Shown piece after piece: positions 1 through 6,474 of a stretch of 7,933 nucleotides of DNA. How positions within the stretch are numbered: the stretch's first letter is position 1; every line of letters begins with the position of its first letter. A model generated the notes under the pieces. It had not been told where the DNA came from, ran no database searches, and saw only the letters and a program-made list of their open reading frames with translations. Source of the DNA: Spirochaetales bacterium (GTDB lineage Bacteria; Spirochaetota; Spirochaetia; DSM-27196; SLST01); assembly GCA_030642995.1 (NCBI GenBank), contig DAOWMR010000118.1, positions 1 to 7,933 of the forward strand, in the 5' to 3' direction. The position numbers and the translations under genes are program-made.

Positions 1-1053
1 GAGAACTACAACGGCGAGTGGCGGGGCCCAACCCGGGTCAGATACGCTCTCGCAACCAGTATGAACGTCGTCTCCCTGAAAGTCTTCGACGATATAGGGT
101 TTGCCGATGCGCTGAACAATGCCGGCAGGTTGCTCGGTCTGAACGAGACCGAGATGGCCGAACGCGGCTTTGAACCGCGCTACCCGGTTGGACTCGGGAC
201 CGTCTCACTCAGCCCTCTCCTTCAGGCCAGGGCATTCGCAACTTTCCCCAACGGTGGGCGGGAGGTGGTGCCCATCTCCGTCAGATTTATTGAAGATCGT
301 CGCGGCACCGAAATCCTCAATCCGGCCAGAGAGGTGGCTCAGCAGCTGATCCGCAAGGGGGACGAAGCACAGATCATCAGTCCTCAAGCCGCCTACATTA
401 TGACCAGTATTCTGCAGAGTACGGTTGAGTTCGGAACCCTGCGAAATCGCAGGCTTCTCGTGGGCGGGTTCGGCGACATGGCAATGGCCGGCAAGACCGG
501 AACCACTCAGAACTGGTCGGACGCCTGGACGGTCGGATTCTCCCCATACATGACAACCGCGGTATGGCTTCGCTTTGACAGAGGCGGAACGAACAGTCTC
601 GGGACCAACCAAACCGGCGCCCAGACGGCCGGGCCAATCTGGGCCTGGTACATGAAGGAGATCCACGAGAACCTGCCGCCGCGCGAGTTTGAACGCCCGC
701 CTGGAATCGTGGAGGTTACCATCACCAGTGAGACCGGTCTGCTGCCGACTGAGGACTATCGGGGTGCAACAGTCGACGAGATCTTCATAGCCGGCACGGA
801 GCCGACGGAGTTCGACTCGATGGAGGATTTCCACGACACGCAGGGCACGCGAATTGCGGCGGAATACAGCCGAGCCTCCCCTCGCGGGAGCAACGTTGCC
901 GATCGCCTTCGTGAGCTCGGACTGTTAAGCAGTTCAGATCGGACTTCTGAGGAAACCTCCACCTATCAGGGAAGTGGGAATCCGTTCCTGGACGACACCG
1001 AAGGTGAGGGTGAAGACACACCCGAAGACGAGCCGAATCCAATGCTTGATTAA
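1..1053 (+). CDS. Class A penicillin-binding protein (PBP1A type), C-terminal transpeptidase part; 5' end outside the window
   Basis: Periplasmic peptidoglycan synthase; this part holds the transpeptidase domain that cross-links stem peptides. The frame is open from base 1 and 350 residues are visible. The first ATG (base 61) is not a start: it is the middle residue of the active-site SxN motif, S-M-N at 58-66, preceded by the family-typical N-Y-N-G-x-W-x-G-P stretch. The third motif, KTGTT, is at 493-507, followed by the usual D-A-W-T-V-G-F strand. The catalytic SxxK serine, the glycosyltransferase domain and the membrane anchor must lie upstream of the window. After the domain comes the common I-A-G-T-E-P-T segment and then an acidic, Pro/Gly-rich tail of about 35 residues (about 943-1050) that looks disordered. 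The next gene starts 12 bases downstream, so the two are probably co-transcribed. The family call is firm; PBP1A rather than another class A paralogue is inferred. Confidence 0.93.
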   Translation, partial: ENYNGEWRGPTRVRYALATSMNVVSLKVFDDIGFADALNNAGRLLGLNETEMAERGFEPRYPVGLGTVSLSPLLQARAFATFPNGGREVVPISVRFIEDRRGTEILNPAREVAQQLIRKGDEAQIISPQAAYIMTSILQSTVEFGTLRNRRLLVGGFGDMAMAGKTGTTQNWSDAWTVGFSPYMTTAVWLRFDRGGTNSLGTNQTGAQTAGPIWAWYMKEIHENLPPREFERPPGIVEVTITSETGLLPTEDYRGATVDEIFIAGTEPTEFDSMEDFHDTQGTRIAAEYSRASPRGSNVADRLRELGLLSSSDRTSEETSTYQGSGNPFLDDTEGEGEDTPEDEPNPMLD

Positions 1054-1065
1054 CGGGGATTCGAA

Positions 1066-1461
1066 ATGCAGATAGAACTGGACAGGATCATCATTCGCAA
1101 GCGCGTACGGAAAAATCTCGGTGATCTTGCATCGTTGATGGAGAGCCTCCGTCGGCACGGTCTCCTGAATCCAGTGGTCATCAACACCAGAAACGAACTC
1201 GTCGCGGGCCACAGGCGCATAGAATCGGCCAAGCGACTCGGCTGGAGCATGATAGAGGTTCGAATCGTTGAGGGAAAAGACAAGACCGATCTGATCGAGA
1301 TGGAGATAGAGGAAAACACGCAGCGAAAGAATCTGACTACCGACGAGCTTGCCGAAGCGTACCTCCGCCTGGACAAGCTGCGTCACCCTTCGTTCTTCGT
1401 CCTGATCTGGCGCGCGATCATGAAATTCTTTCGGCGGCTGTTCCGGCGCCGTCCGGCTTAG
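1066..1461 (+). CDS. Minimal ParB/Srx-fold (ParB N-terminal domain) protein with basic hydrophobic C-terminal tail
   Basis: A 131-residue protein. Residues 1-100 look like the N-terminal domain of ParB: an initial I-x-x-I/R-x-R-x-x-x-x-L segment, the box II core G-H-R-R at 48-51 followed by an Ala and a hydrophobic run, and a box III-like E-N-T-Q-R-K-N-L at 83-90. In ParB/Noc this fold binds CTP. Box II here has His where Glu is usual (GERR). The central helix-turn-helix and the C-terminal dimerisation domain of chromosomal ParB are absent, so this is not the chromosome-segregation ParB. The last 25 residues (107-131) are instead aromatic/aliphatic mixed with arginines (F-F-V-L-I-W, then F-F-R-R-L-F-R-R-R), which could form an amphipathic helix binding the inner face of the membrane. 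A weak GGGG Shine-Dalgarno at 1055-1058 precedes the ATG. It lies 12 bases after the PBP gene and is probably translated from the same mRNA. Its function is unknown; nuclease, CTP switch or sulfiredoxin-like roles cannot be told apart here. Confidence 0.85.
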   Translation: MQIELDRIIIRKRVRKNLGDLASLMESLRRHGLLNPVVINTRNELVAGHRRIESAKRLGWSMIEVRIVEGKDKTDLIEMEIEENTQRKNLTTDELAEAYLRLDKLRHPSFFVLIWRAIMKFFRRLFRRRPA

Positions 1462-2954
1462 GGCGCTATTCGCATATCAACCAGACTCAGCGCGACGATC
1501 CGATCCTCCTTTGTCTGGATCCAGAGTTTGTCACCGCTGAACGCGAAGGTCGTGTAGGGATTCACGGCAATCACCGATCGCTCTACCAACCCAAGTTCGG
1601 CATCAAAGCGCCCCACGTACCAATCGCCCTCTTGCCTTACGACGGCGTAGACGGCATCGGGGTCCCCGTGAACGGCCAGCGAGCTCCCGAGGAAGATCTC
1701 ATCGGTACCACGCTTGAGTTCCTCGAGGGAGGTCACGTCAAATGCCGCAAGACGACCGGTGTCGGTCTCGGCGGCAATCACCAGGAGGCTCTCTTCGAGG
1801 AAGGTGTAGCTGCGACTCACTATGGCCTTCTCAGCCGATCGGTTCACGAGCAGACCGTTGACCGGGTTGATCTGCACAAGCTGACCGAGTACCGCTCCGC
1901 TCTCTTCACGAACCTGGATGAAGTAGATGGGTGACAGGTCACCGGCAAGACCTCGAATCTCGTCCGAAATCTCACGTTCGTCCAGGAGCGCCCGCGTATC
2001 ACTTGCGATCTGTTCGCGCTCCGCGCGCACCTGAGCGGTCAACTCGGCAACCTCCTGACGATCTTCCTGCAAGTCCTCACGCCGGTCATCTACCTCTCCA
2101 CGATCCTCCCGGAGGGAAGCCTCCTCTTCGGTCAACTCCCGCTCTCGCTCTTCATCGGTCCCTTCCTCACGCTCCGCCCGTATCTCCTCTTCCCGTTGGG
2201 CGATCCGCTGTTCTTCTTCCGCTATTGCGGCCTCTTCGCGATCAATCGCCAGTTCACGTTCCTCAACGACCCGTTCAGTCAGATCCACGAGTGCCTGCCG
2301 GTCTTCAATGCCCATGTCCTCCTGGCTTCGAAGCTCTTCAACAACCTGAGCGCCACCGAGTTCGCCCGGTTCAACCGTCCCGACTCCATCGTCACCGCCC
2401 AGCGGTATCACAATTCGGCTCTTCCCGGGCCACTCGTCGTACCGCCGTGACAATCCGGCGTTCTCCTCGGACATGTGCTGAACCACGACCGGTTTATATC
2501 GGTCCCCAAAAAAATCCATGTTGCCGCGGCTGACGGCGTTGTAAATGGTGACGAATCGGGCAAGAAGATCCGCGTCGTCGCGCTGGTAGTCGTACGCTTC
2601 CGAGAGAAACCCGCTGATGATCCGTCGGACGTTGTCTATATGATCAACCTGCGCGGAGGCCAGCAGAACGATGATATCGGCGTCCAGCCCACGTTCTATT
2701 GATGGATCCACCGCGTGAATGACACGGTATTTGCCGGCGTGATCAACCTGTGTACGGCCGGCAGAGAGCCCTGCGGCCAGCGCCCGGCCAATTGCTCTGA
2801 TTTCCTCGTCGGTATCAATGCGATCATGCGGCCCCTCGTAGTTGATGAAATCAATGTCGGCCGTGCCGAGTTCCCGTAGTTCGTCCTCGGCGACTTCCTG
2901 TGCAAAGAGGAGCACGGGCAATAAAAGCAATGCAATTCCGAGAGTCCGTCGCAT
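1458..2954 (-). CDS. P83/100-family exported coiled-coil protein
   Basis: A 498-residue relative of the Borrelia P83/100 antigen; the molecular function of this family is not known to me. Residues 1-18 form a signal peptide (basic M-R-R, then a leucine-rich core ending L-F-A before Q), so export to the periplasm or envelope is likely. Residues about 20-185 are the conserved N-terminal domain, ending in the recognisable Y-N-A-V-x-R-G and W-P-G-K-S-R-I-V-I-P-L stretches. Residues about 202-325 are a Glu/Arg-rich coiled coil. Residues about 336-498 are beta-rich with repeated G-R/Q-L-x-x-x-D/N units resembling propeller blades. The frame is open 20 codons further upstream to base 3014, but I chose the ATG at 2954 because it places the signal peptide at the terminus and has a strong GGAGG 5 bases before it. 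Its TAA (1458-1460) interlocks with the TAG of the convergent ParB-like gene. The exported propeller gene lies 78 bases upstream on the same strand. Confidence 0.9.
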   Translation of the reverse strand: MRRTLGIALLLLPVLLFAQEVAEDELRELGTADIDFINYEGPHDRIDTDEEIRAIGRALAAGLSAGRTQVDHAGKYRVIHAVDPSIERGLDADIIVLLASAQVDHIDNVRRIISGFLSEAYDYQRDDADLLARFVTIYNAVSRGNMDFFGDRYKPVVVQHMSEENAGLSRRYDEWPGKSRIVIPLGGDDGVGTVEPGELGGAQVVEELRSQEDMGIEDRQALVDLTERVVEERELAIDREEAAIAEEEQRIAQREEEIRAEREEGTDEERERELTEEEASLREDRGEVDDRREDLQEDRQEVAELTAQVRAEREQIASDTRALLDEREISDEIRGLAGDLSPIYFIQVREESGAVLGQLVQINPVNGLLVNRSAEKAIVSRSYTFLEESLLVIAAETDTGRLAAFDVTSLEELKRGTDEIFLGSSLAVHGDPDAVYAVVRQEGDWYVGRFDAELGLVERSVIAVNPYTTFAFSGDKLWIQTKEDRIVALSLVDMRIAP

Positions 2955-2956
2955 GA

Positions 2957-2964
2957 CCACCTCC
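2957..2964 (-). promoter_or_regulatory. Strong Shine-Dalgarno site fixing the P83-family start
   Basis: On the minus strand the sequence reads GGAGGTGG, with the GGAGG core at 2960-2964, five bases before the ATG at 2954. The alternative upstream ATG at 3014 would put 20 extra residues in front of a clear signal peptide, so this site decides the start. Confidence 0.75.
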
Positions 2965-2973
2965 AATGTCCCT

Positions 2974-3002
2974 ACTATAGCGCCAACCGGCAAAGTTTGC
3001 AT
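2974..3002 (-). promoter_or_regulatory. Candidate sigma70-type promoter for the P83-family gene
   Basis: On the minus strand TATAGT (2979-2974) matches five of six bases of the -10 consensus. The hexamer 17 bases upstream, ATGCAA (3002-2997), is a poor -35. A transcript starting near 2967 would have a very short leader running straight into the Shine-Dalgarno site. This would let the gene be transcribed on its own as well as by read-through from the upstream propeller gene. The weak -35 keeps this tentative. Confidence 0.35.
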
Positions 3003-3032
3003 GGGAAGTTTCACCGTCGGCGGCTTGAGATC

Positions 3033-4745
3033 TCACTCGACCGAGGAGAGGGCGGACAAGGCAGCCACTGCGGCTTCCCGAGTTGATCTCCCGTAGGGTC
3101 CGGACATGATGCGCGTCAACAGAAGAACACCGTCGGCTGAAAGAAATCCTCCCTCATACGTGTAGATTGCCTCGAGGAAGGTGACTGCAGCAAGCGCGAG
3201 CTGATCAGACGGAGTGCGAATTGAATCTGATGCAATTACCTGGGCGACGGTCCGGACAGCCTCTCCATCTGAACCTGTTCCGAGCTCTGATAGTGCGGCA
3301 AGGATCTCAACCTGAATATCAACGGCCTCCTCCGCCCGAAGCAGACGGAGCAGGAACCGGCTGGTGTAGAGATCTCCGATGGTCCCCAGAATAGAGATGG
3401 CCAGACTCCGCCCACTTCTGCTCACGGTCGTCCCACGATCAAAGCCAACAGAACCGTAGTACGGAGCTCCGGCAACATCCTCACAGAGATCAAGAACGTA
3501 GGGGTAACTGCCGGCGAGTCCACCGCCGGCCTGCCGTCCGGCAATTTCCCTGAGACCCGTCATCTGGTCGTTCTCAAACGGCGACCGGAGAGACTCCGAA
3601 AGATAGATGTAGTCGAAGGAGTCGGAGAACTCGCTGCCTGCCGGTCGGGCTACGACAACACCGGGCGGAACACCAGTTGCCTGAACCCTCCCCCGAACGG
3701 AAGGCCACGAGCCTTGTGGTTCAAGATCGATTGGATACGAGTAGGTCACCCAACTGCCGGTAGAAACCGTCGCAGAGCCCCTGCCCGAGAGGGCCGCCAG
3801 AAGCGGTGAGGAAGGCAGCCGTACCTGCCAGGAGAGATTGCCGTCGCGCTTGATGTGGGCGAGGGACCCCCCGGAGATCGCAACCAGCGCGCCATCCGCG
3901 GCCGTGACGCTCTCTATCGTCGCCGGTGTGGGGTTTGCCTGCCAGGTCACGACGCCGGACGCCGAGGTATGGGCAAGAGAACCATCGTCAAGTCGAGCGT
4001 ACGCTTCCGCACCCGTGCCCACGACGAGGTCCGCAACGGCCGAACCAAGATCGGTCCGCCAGGCGGGCTCGCCGTCCGTCTGTATTTTTATAAGCCGCCC
4101 GGACGTTGTTCCGACGAGGACTCCGCCGGGATACGGCGCAACAACCGACGGCACATCACCAACGTACCGCCGTCCAATGATCCTGCCGGAGAGGTCCACG
4201 GTCACCAGATTGCCGCGAACCGTACCAAACACCACTCGTTTCTCGAAATTCACAATTGGCGCACAGGAAAGCGATTCGCCAAGCTCGATTTCCCAGATCT
4301 GAACTCCGGCATGTGTGACCGCGACAACGCGACCGGTGGTATCGGAAACAATGACGGTGCCCGTAGCGAGGATAACCGGCGGGAGTTGCTCGTCGCGTGC
4401 GAGACGGATCTCCCAGAGCAATCTCCCGTCTTTATTGATCGCCAGAAACCGTCCATCTTCCAACACCACGTAGATACTCTGGTCGGCACCGACGGCGACC
4501 ATGCCGGCGGATCGTCTCCCGAGATCGGTTCGCCATCGCATCACACCCTCGGAATCGAGCGCATAGAGAAAGCGATCTTCAGCGGTGAAGTACAAGCGAC
4601 CACGATCGTCCACCGCCGGCCATCCGACAATCGGACCACCTGCAATGAATCGCCACGCCCAATTACCCGGCATCGGAATATCGGCGTGAGCAGCCGGCGC
4701 GATGAGCAGTGCACCGGCAATCAGGGGAAACAGAAAGGTGCGCAC
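3033..4745 (-). CDS. Exported PQQ-like beta-propeller protein with a helical (HEAT-like) C-terminal region
   Basis: A 570-residue protein. Residues 1-21 are a signal peptide ending A-H-A before D-I-P, so it is exported, probably to the periplasm. Residues about 28-340 carry about seven propeller-type repeats, each with a small-residue turn, a D-x-x-G loop and a closing Trp strand. The Trp residues are at 71, 111, 151, 229, 268 and 306; the repeat near 190 lacks its Trp. This resembles the PQQ-like/BamB fold, but such repeats are usually structural and do not by themselves show PQQ binding or enzyme activity. Residues about 440-570 are predicted mostly helical with Ala/Leu spacing like HEAT or armadillo repeats, suggesting protein binding. 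The start codon is GTG at 4745; the frame stays open upstream to a stop near 4815, but GTG gives the cleanest signal peptide. The Shine-Dalgarno is weak. The stop TGA lies 78 bases before the P83-family gene, so the two may form an operon. A role as an assembly or scaffold factor is only an inference. Confidence 0.85.
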   Translation of the reverse strand: MRTFLFPLIAGALLIAPAAHADIPMPGNWAWRFIAGGPIVGWPAVDDRGRLYFTAEDRFLYALDSEGVMRWRTDLGRRSAGMVAVGADQSIYVVLEDGRFLAINKDGRLLWEIRLARDEQLPPVILATGTVIVSDTTGRVVAVTHAGVQIWEIELGESLSCAPIVNFEKRVVFGTVRGNLVTVDLSGRIIGRRYVGDVPSVVAPYPGGVLVGTTSGRLIKIQTDGEPAWRTDLGSAVADLVVGTGAEAYARLDDGSLAHTSASGVVTWQANPTPATIESVTAADGALVAISGGSLAHIKRDGNLSWQVRLPSSPLLAALSGRGSATVSTGSWVTYSYPIDLEPQGSWPSVRGRVQATGVPPGVVVARPAGSEFSDSFDYIYLSESLRSPFENDQMTGLREIAGRQAGGGLAGSYPYVLDLCEDVAGAPYYGSVGFDRGTTVSRSGRSLAISILGTIGDLYTSRFLLRLLRAEEAVDIQVEILAALSELGTGSDGEAVRTVAQVIASDSIRTPSDQLALAAVTFLEAIYTYEGGFLSADGVLLLTRIMSGPYGRSTREAAVAALSALSSVE

Positions 4746-4759
4746 GAGCCGAATGCTAC

Positions 4760-4799
4760 CATCGCAACGCCCGGATGGAAAGCGATGCTGATTGCGATG
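4760..4799. repeat. Inverted/direct GCGATG repeats in the divergent control region (possible operator)
   Basis: CATCGCAA (4760-4767) and TTGCGATG (4792-4799) are a perfect 8-base inverted repeat separated by 24 bases. A further copy, GCGATGC (4782-4788), is a direct repeat of 4794-4800, 12 bases apart. The right arm overlaps the proposed -35 of rex, and the left arm lies just upstream of the GTG gene on the other strand. The layout would suit a regulator binding site, but arms this short can arise by chance. Confidence 0.3.
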
Positions 4800-4821
4800 C
4801 GCCTTCCGGCCGGGCTATAAT
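4792..4821 (+). promoter_or_regulatory. Sigma70-type promoter of rex-rlmK
   Basis: A perfect -10 hexamer TATAAT sits at 4816-4821 and a fair -35 TTGCGA (four of six) at 4792-4797, with an 18-base spacer. Transcription would begin near 4828, leaving a leader of about 25 bases before the rex ATG. Confidence 0.65.
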
Positions 4822-4838
4822 CGCGAGACGGCTTTCAC

Positions 4839-4843
4839 AGGAG
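4839..4843 (+). promoter_or_regulatory. Shine-Dalgarno site for rex
   Basis: AGGAG lies 9 bases before the ATG at 4853. A second in-frame ATG at 4859 would be 15 bases away, too far, so the site favours the first. The frame extends further upstream to an ATG at 4709, but that lies upstream of the promoter and its extra 48 residues are unlike any Rex. Confidence 0.65.
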
Positions 4844-4852
4844 CACTACTCA

Positions 4853-5491
4853 ATGCGCATGACCAAGCTTCCGAGTCTCCCGACCATTCGGAGACTCCCA
4901 TCATATCTTCACGTTATTGAGAATGCTCACAGGGAGGGCCTGAAGTTCATATCGGGGACAGTGATCGCAGAGGAACTGGACTTGGAACCGATTCAGGTCC
5001 GAAAGGATCTGGCGATCACCGGAATTGTCGGGAAGCCCCGCATTGGATTTCCGGTGGCCGAGCTGATTCGGGCGATTTACTCGTTCCTCTACTGGAACCA
5101 GGACCATCGAGCCATTGTTATCGGCGCAGGCAACCTTGCCACCGCTCTCATGCGGTACCCTGAATTTCCAAAACGAGGATTGACCCTTGTTGCGGCGTTT
5201 GACGTGGATCCAATCAAAGTGGGCCGGTCCATCAACGGAACACCGGTCTATTCATTGGATGAAATCGGGCGACGTCTCCCGGCTCTCCAGAGCTCGCTGG
5301 CCATTTTGACGGTCCCCTCGTCCTGTGCCCAGGATGTGGCCGAGCTGATCATCGAGGCCGGGGTTACCGCGATTTGGAACTTCACCAACGTTGAATTGAA
5401 GGTCCCCGCCGGCGTAATCGTCCAGAAGGAAGACCTGTCGTCCGGATACGCAGTCCTCTCTGTGAAAATGCGCGAACTCCACGGCAAATGA
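4853..5491 (+). CDS. rex: Redox-sensing transcriptional repressor Rex family
   Basis: A 212-residue protein of normal Rex length. Members sense the NADH/NAD+ ratio in the cytoplasm and, as homodimers, release DNA when NADH binds, controlling fermentation and respiration genes. Residues 1-80 are the winged helix, with the recognition-helix core Q-V-R-K-D-L at 48-53. Residues about 88-195 are the Rossmann domain with G-A-G-N-L-A at 91-96 (Ala where the third Gly is common) and F-D-V-D-P at 116-120, followed by T-V-P and A-I-W-N-F. The wing reads I-T-G-I-V-G-K-P-R-I-G-F instead of the classical S-Y-F-G-E-F-G-x-x-G-V-G-Y. From memory this resembles a second Rex group with GKP-type wings seen in Clostridia and treponemes, so its operator may differ from the standard TTGTGA-type site. 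It has its own promoter. Its stop overlaps the methyltransferase start by ATGA, implying coupled translation. Targets outside this window are unknown. Confidence 0.9.
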   Translation: MRMTKLPSLPTIRRLPSYLHVIENAHREGLKFISGTVIAEELDLEPIQVRKDLAITGIVGKPRIGFPVAELIRAIYSFLYWNQDHRAIVIGAGNLATALMRYPEFPKRGLTLVAAFDVDPIKVGRSINGTPVYSLDEIGRRLPALQSSLAILTVPSSCAQDVAELIIEAGVTAIWNFTNVELKVPAGVIVQKEDLSSGYAVLSVKMRELHGK

Positions 5492-6474
5492 ACTTGACTG
5501 CAGATCCTCTCGGCTACCAGGTTGAGATCTTCACAAACAGACTGAAGAAGCGCGCAAAGCACCTCGGGAAATGGGCCCGCAAGAATGGGATCTCCTGCTA
5601 CCGGCTGTACGACCGCGACATTCCAGAGATACCGCTTGCGGTTGATCTCTACGAGAACTATCTCCACCTGGCCGAATATTCGGCGGAGTACAAGCAACTT
5701 CCGGGAACTCCGGATGAATACCGGGCAGCCATGACGGACGCGGCCCGGCGGGCATTGGGGGTGCCGGAGGGTCGAGTGTTCTACAAGCAGAGACGCCGAA
5801 CCCCGCGTGGTGAACAGTACGAACGAATCTCTTCAGCCGCCACTCTCGCAACCGTTTCTGAGGGCGGTCTCAGGTTCCGGCTTAACTTCAGTGACTATCT
5901 GGATACCGGTCTGTTTCTTGATCACCGCCAGACACGCGCCATGATGAGAGAGCTCGTTGGTGAACTTGCCTCCGAGAGACCAGTTCGCGTGCTCAATCTT
6001 TTCTCCTACACCGGTTCGTTCACCGTCTATGTTGCCGACGGCGGAGCGCTCCACACCATCAGCGTCGATATGAGCAATACCTACACAGACTGGGCCCGCG
6101 AAAACCTGAAGCTGAACGGAATGGCAAATGAACGAAACATCCTCCTTGCACAGGACGTGTTCCGATTCCTTGCACATCCGGATTCCCGTGCCTATGACCT
6201 GGTCATCCTTGACCCACCAACGTTCTCAAACAGCAAGAAGATGGACCGGATCCTGGATCTGCAGACGGATCACGTGGAGTTGATTCAAGCTGCCGGGAAG
6301 TTCCTGCGTACGGGGGGATTCGTGCTCTTCTCTACCAATCGACGGAAATTCGCACTCGATTCACAGAGCCTCACCGGATTCTCCGCCACGGATATCACCT
6401 CACGGACCGTCCCGCCCGACTTCCGCGACAAGAAAATTCATCACTGCTGGTTACTTGAGAGAAGAATCTCGTAG
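5488..6474 (+). CDS. rlmK: Stand-alone RlmK-type 23S rRNA (guanine-N7) methyltransferase
   Basis: A 328-residue class I SAM-dependent methyltransferase matching the C-terminal (RlmK) half of E. coli RlmKL, which makes m7G2069 in 23S rRNA. The N-terminal N-R-L-K-K and K-W-A-R segment (17-31) and C-Y-R-L-Y-D (37-42) correspond to the start of the RlmK module. Residues 137-147 hold Y-L-D-T-G-L-F-L-D-H-R. SAM motif I is N-L-F-S-Y-T-G-S-F at 170-178, the acidic loop V-D-M-S at 193-196, and the catalytic motif D-P-P-T-F-S-N-S-K at 242-250. The C-terminus has I-H-H-C-W-L-L as in the family. The RlmL half and THUMP domain (m2G2445) are absent; this looks natural and not truncated, since many bacteria carry the two activities separately. 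The ATG overlaps the rex stop (ATGA) and no good Shine-Dalgarno is visible, so translation probably depends on rex. The exact target nucleotide is inferred from homology. Confidence 0.88.
   Translation: MNLTADPLGYQVEIFTNRLKKRAKHLGKWARKNGISCYRLYDRDIPEIPLAVDLYENYLHLAEYSAEYKQLPGTPDEYRAAMTDAARRALGVPEGRVFYKQRRRTPRGEQYERISSAATLATVSEGGLRFRLNFSDYLDTGLFLDHRQTRAMMRELVGELASERPVRVLNLFSYTGSFTVYVADGGALHTISVDMSNTYTDWARENLKLNGMANERNILLAQDVFRFLAHPDSRAYDLVILDPPTFSNSKKMDRILDLQTDHVELIQAAGKFLRTGGFVLFSTNRRKFALDSQSLTGFSATDITSRTVPPDFRDKKIHHCWLLERRIS

Noticed and set aside
61..63. ATG as start of the penicillin-binding protein
   Set aside because: It codes for the middle residue of the active-site SxN motif, and the frame is open to base 1 with conserved family sequence.
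205..834. Minus-strand open frame of 209 codons opposite the penicillin-binding protein
   Set aside because: Antisense shadow of the conserved transpeptidase domain; no family resemblance.
1444..1451. GC-rich palindrome CGGCGCCG near the end of the ParB-like gene as a terminator
   Set aside because: Too short and without a following T-run on either strand; it lies in arginine codons of the basic tail.
1931..2533. Plus-strand open frame of 200 codons rich in Pro and Arg opposite the P83-family coiled coil
   Set aside because: It mirrors the Glu/Arg-rich coiled-coil codons on the other strand; no Shine-Dalgarno, no recognisable domain.
3855..4820. Plus-strand open frame of 321 codons opposite the propeller gene
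   Set aside because: It is an antisense shadow of a well-supported gene. The translation is rich in Arg/Gly/Asn without domain motifs, and the high GC content makes such frames common.
4823..4840. Classical Rex operator in the rex leader
   Set aside because: Only the right half (TTCACA at 4834-4839) fits; the left half matches three of seven bases, which is not convincing.
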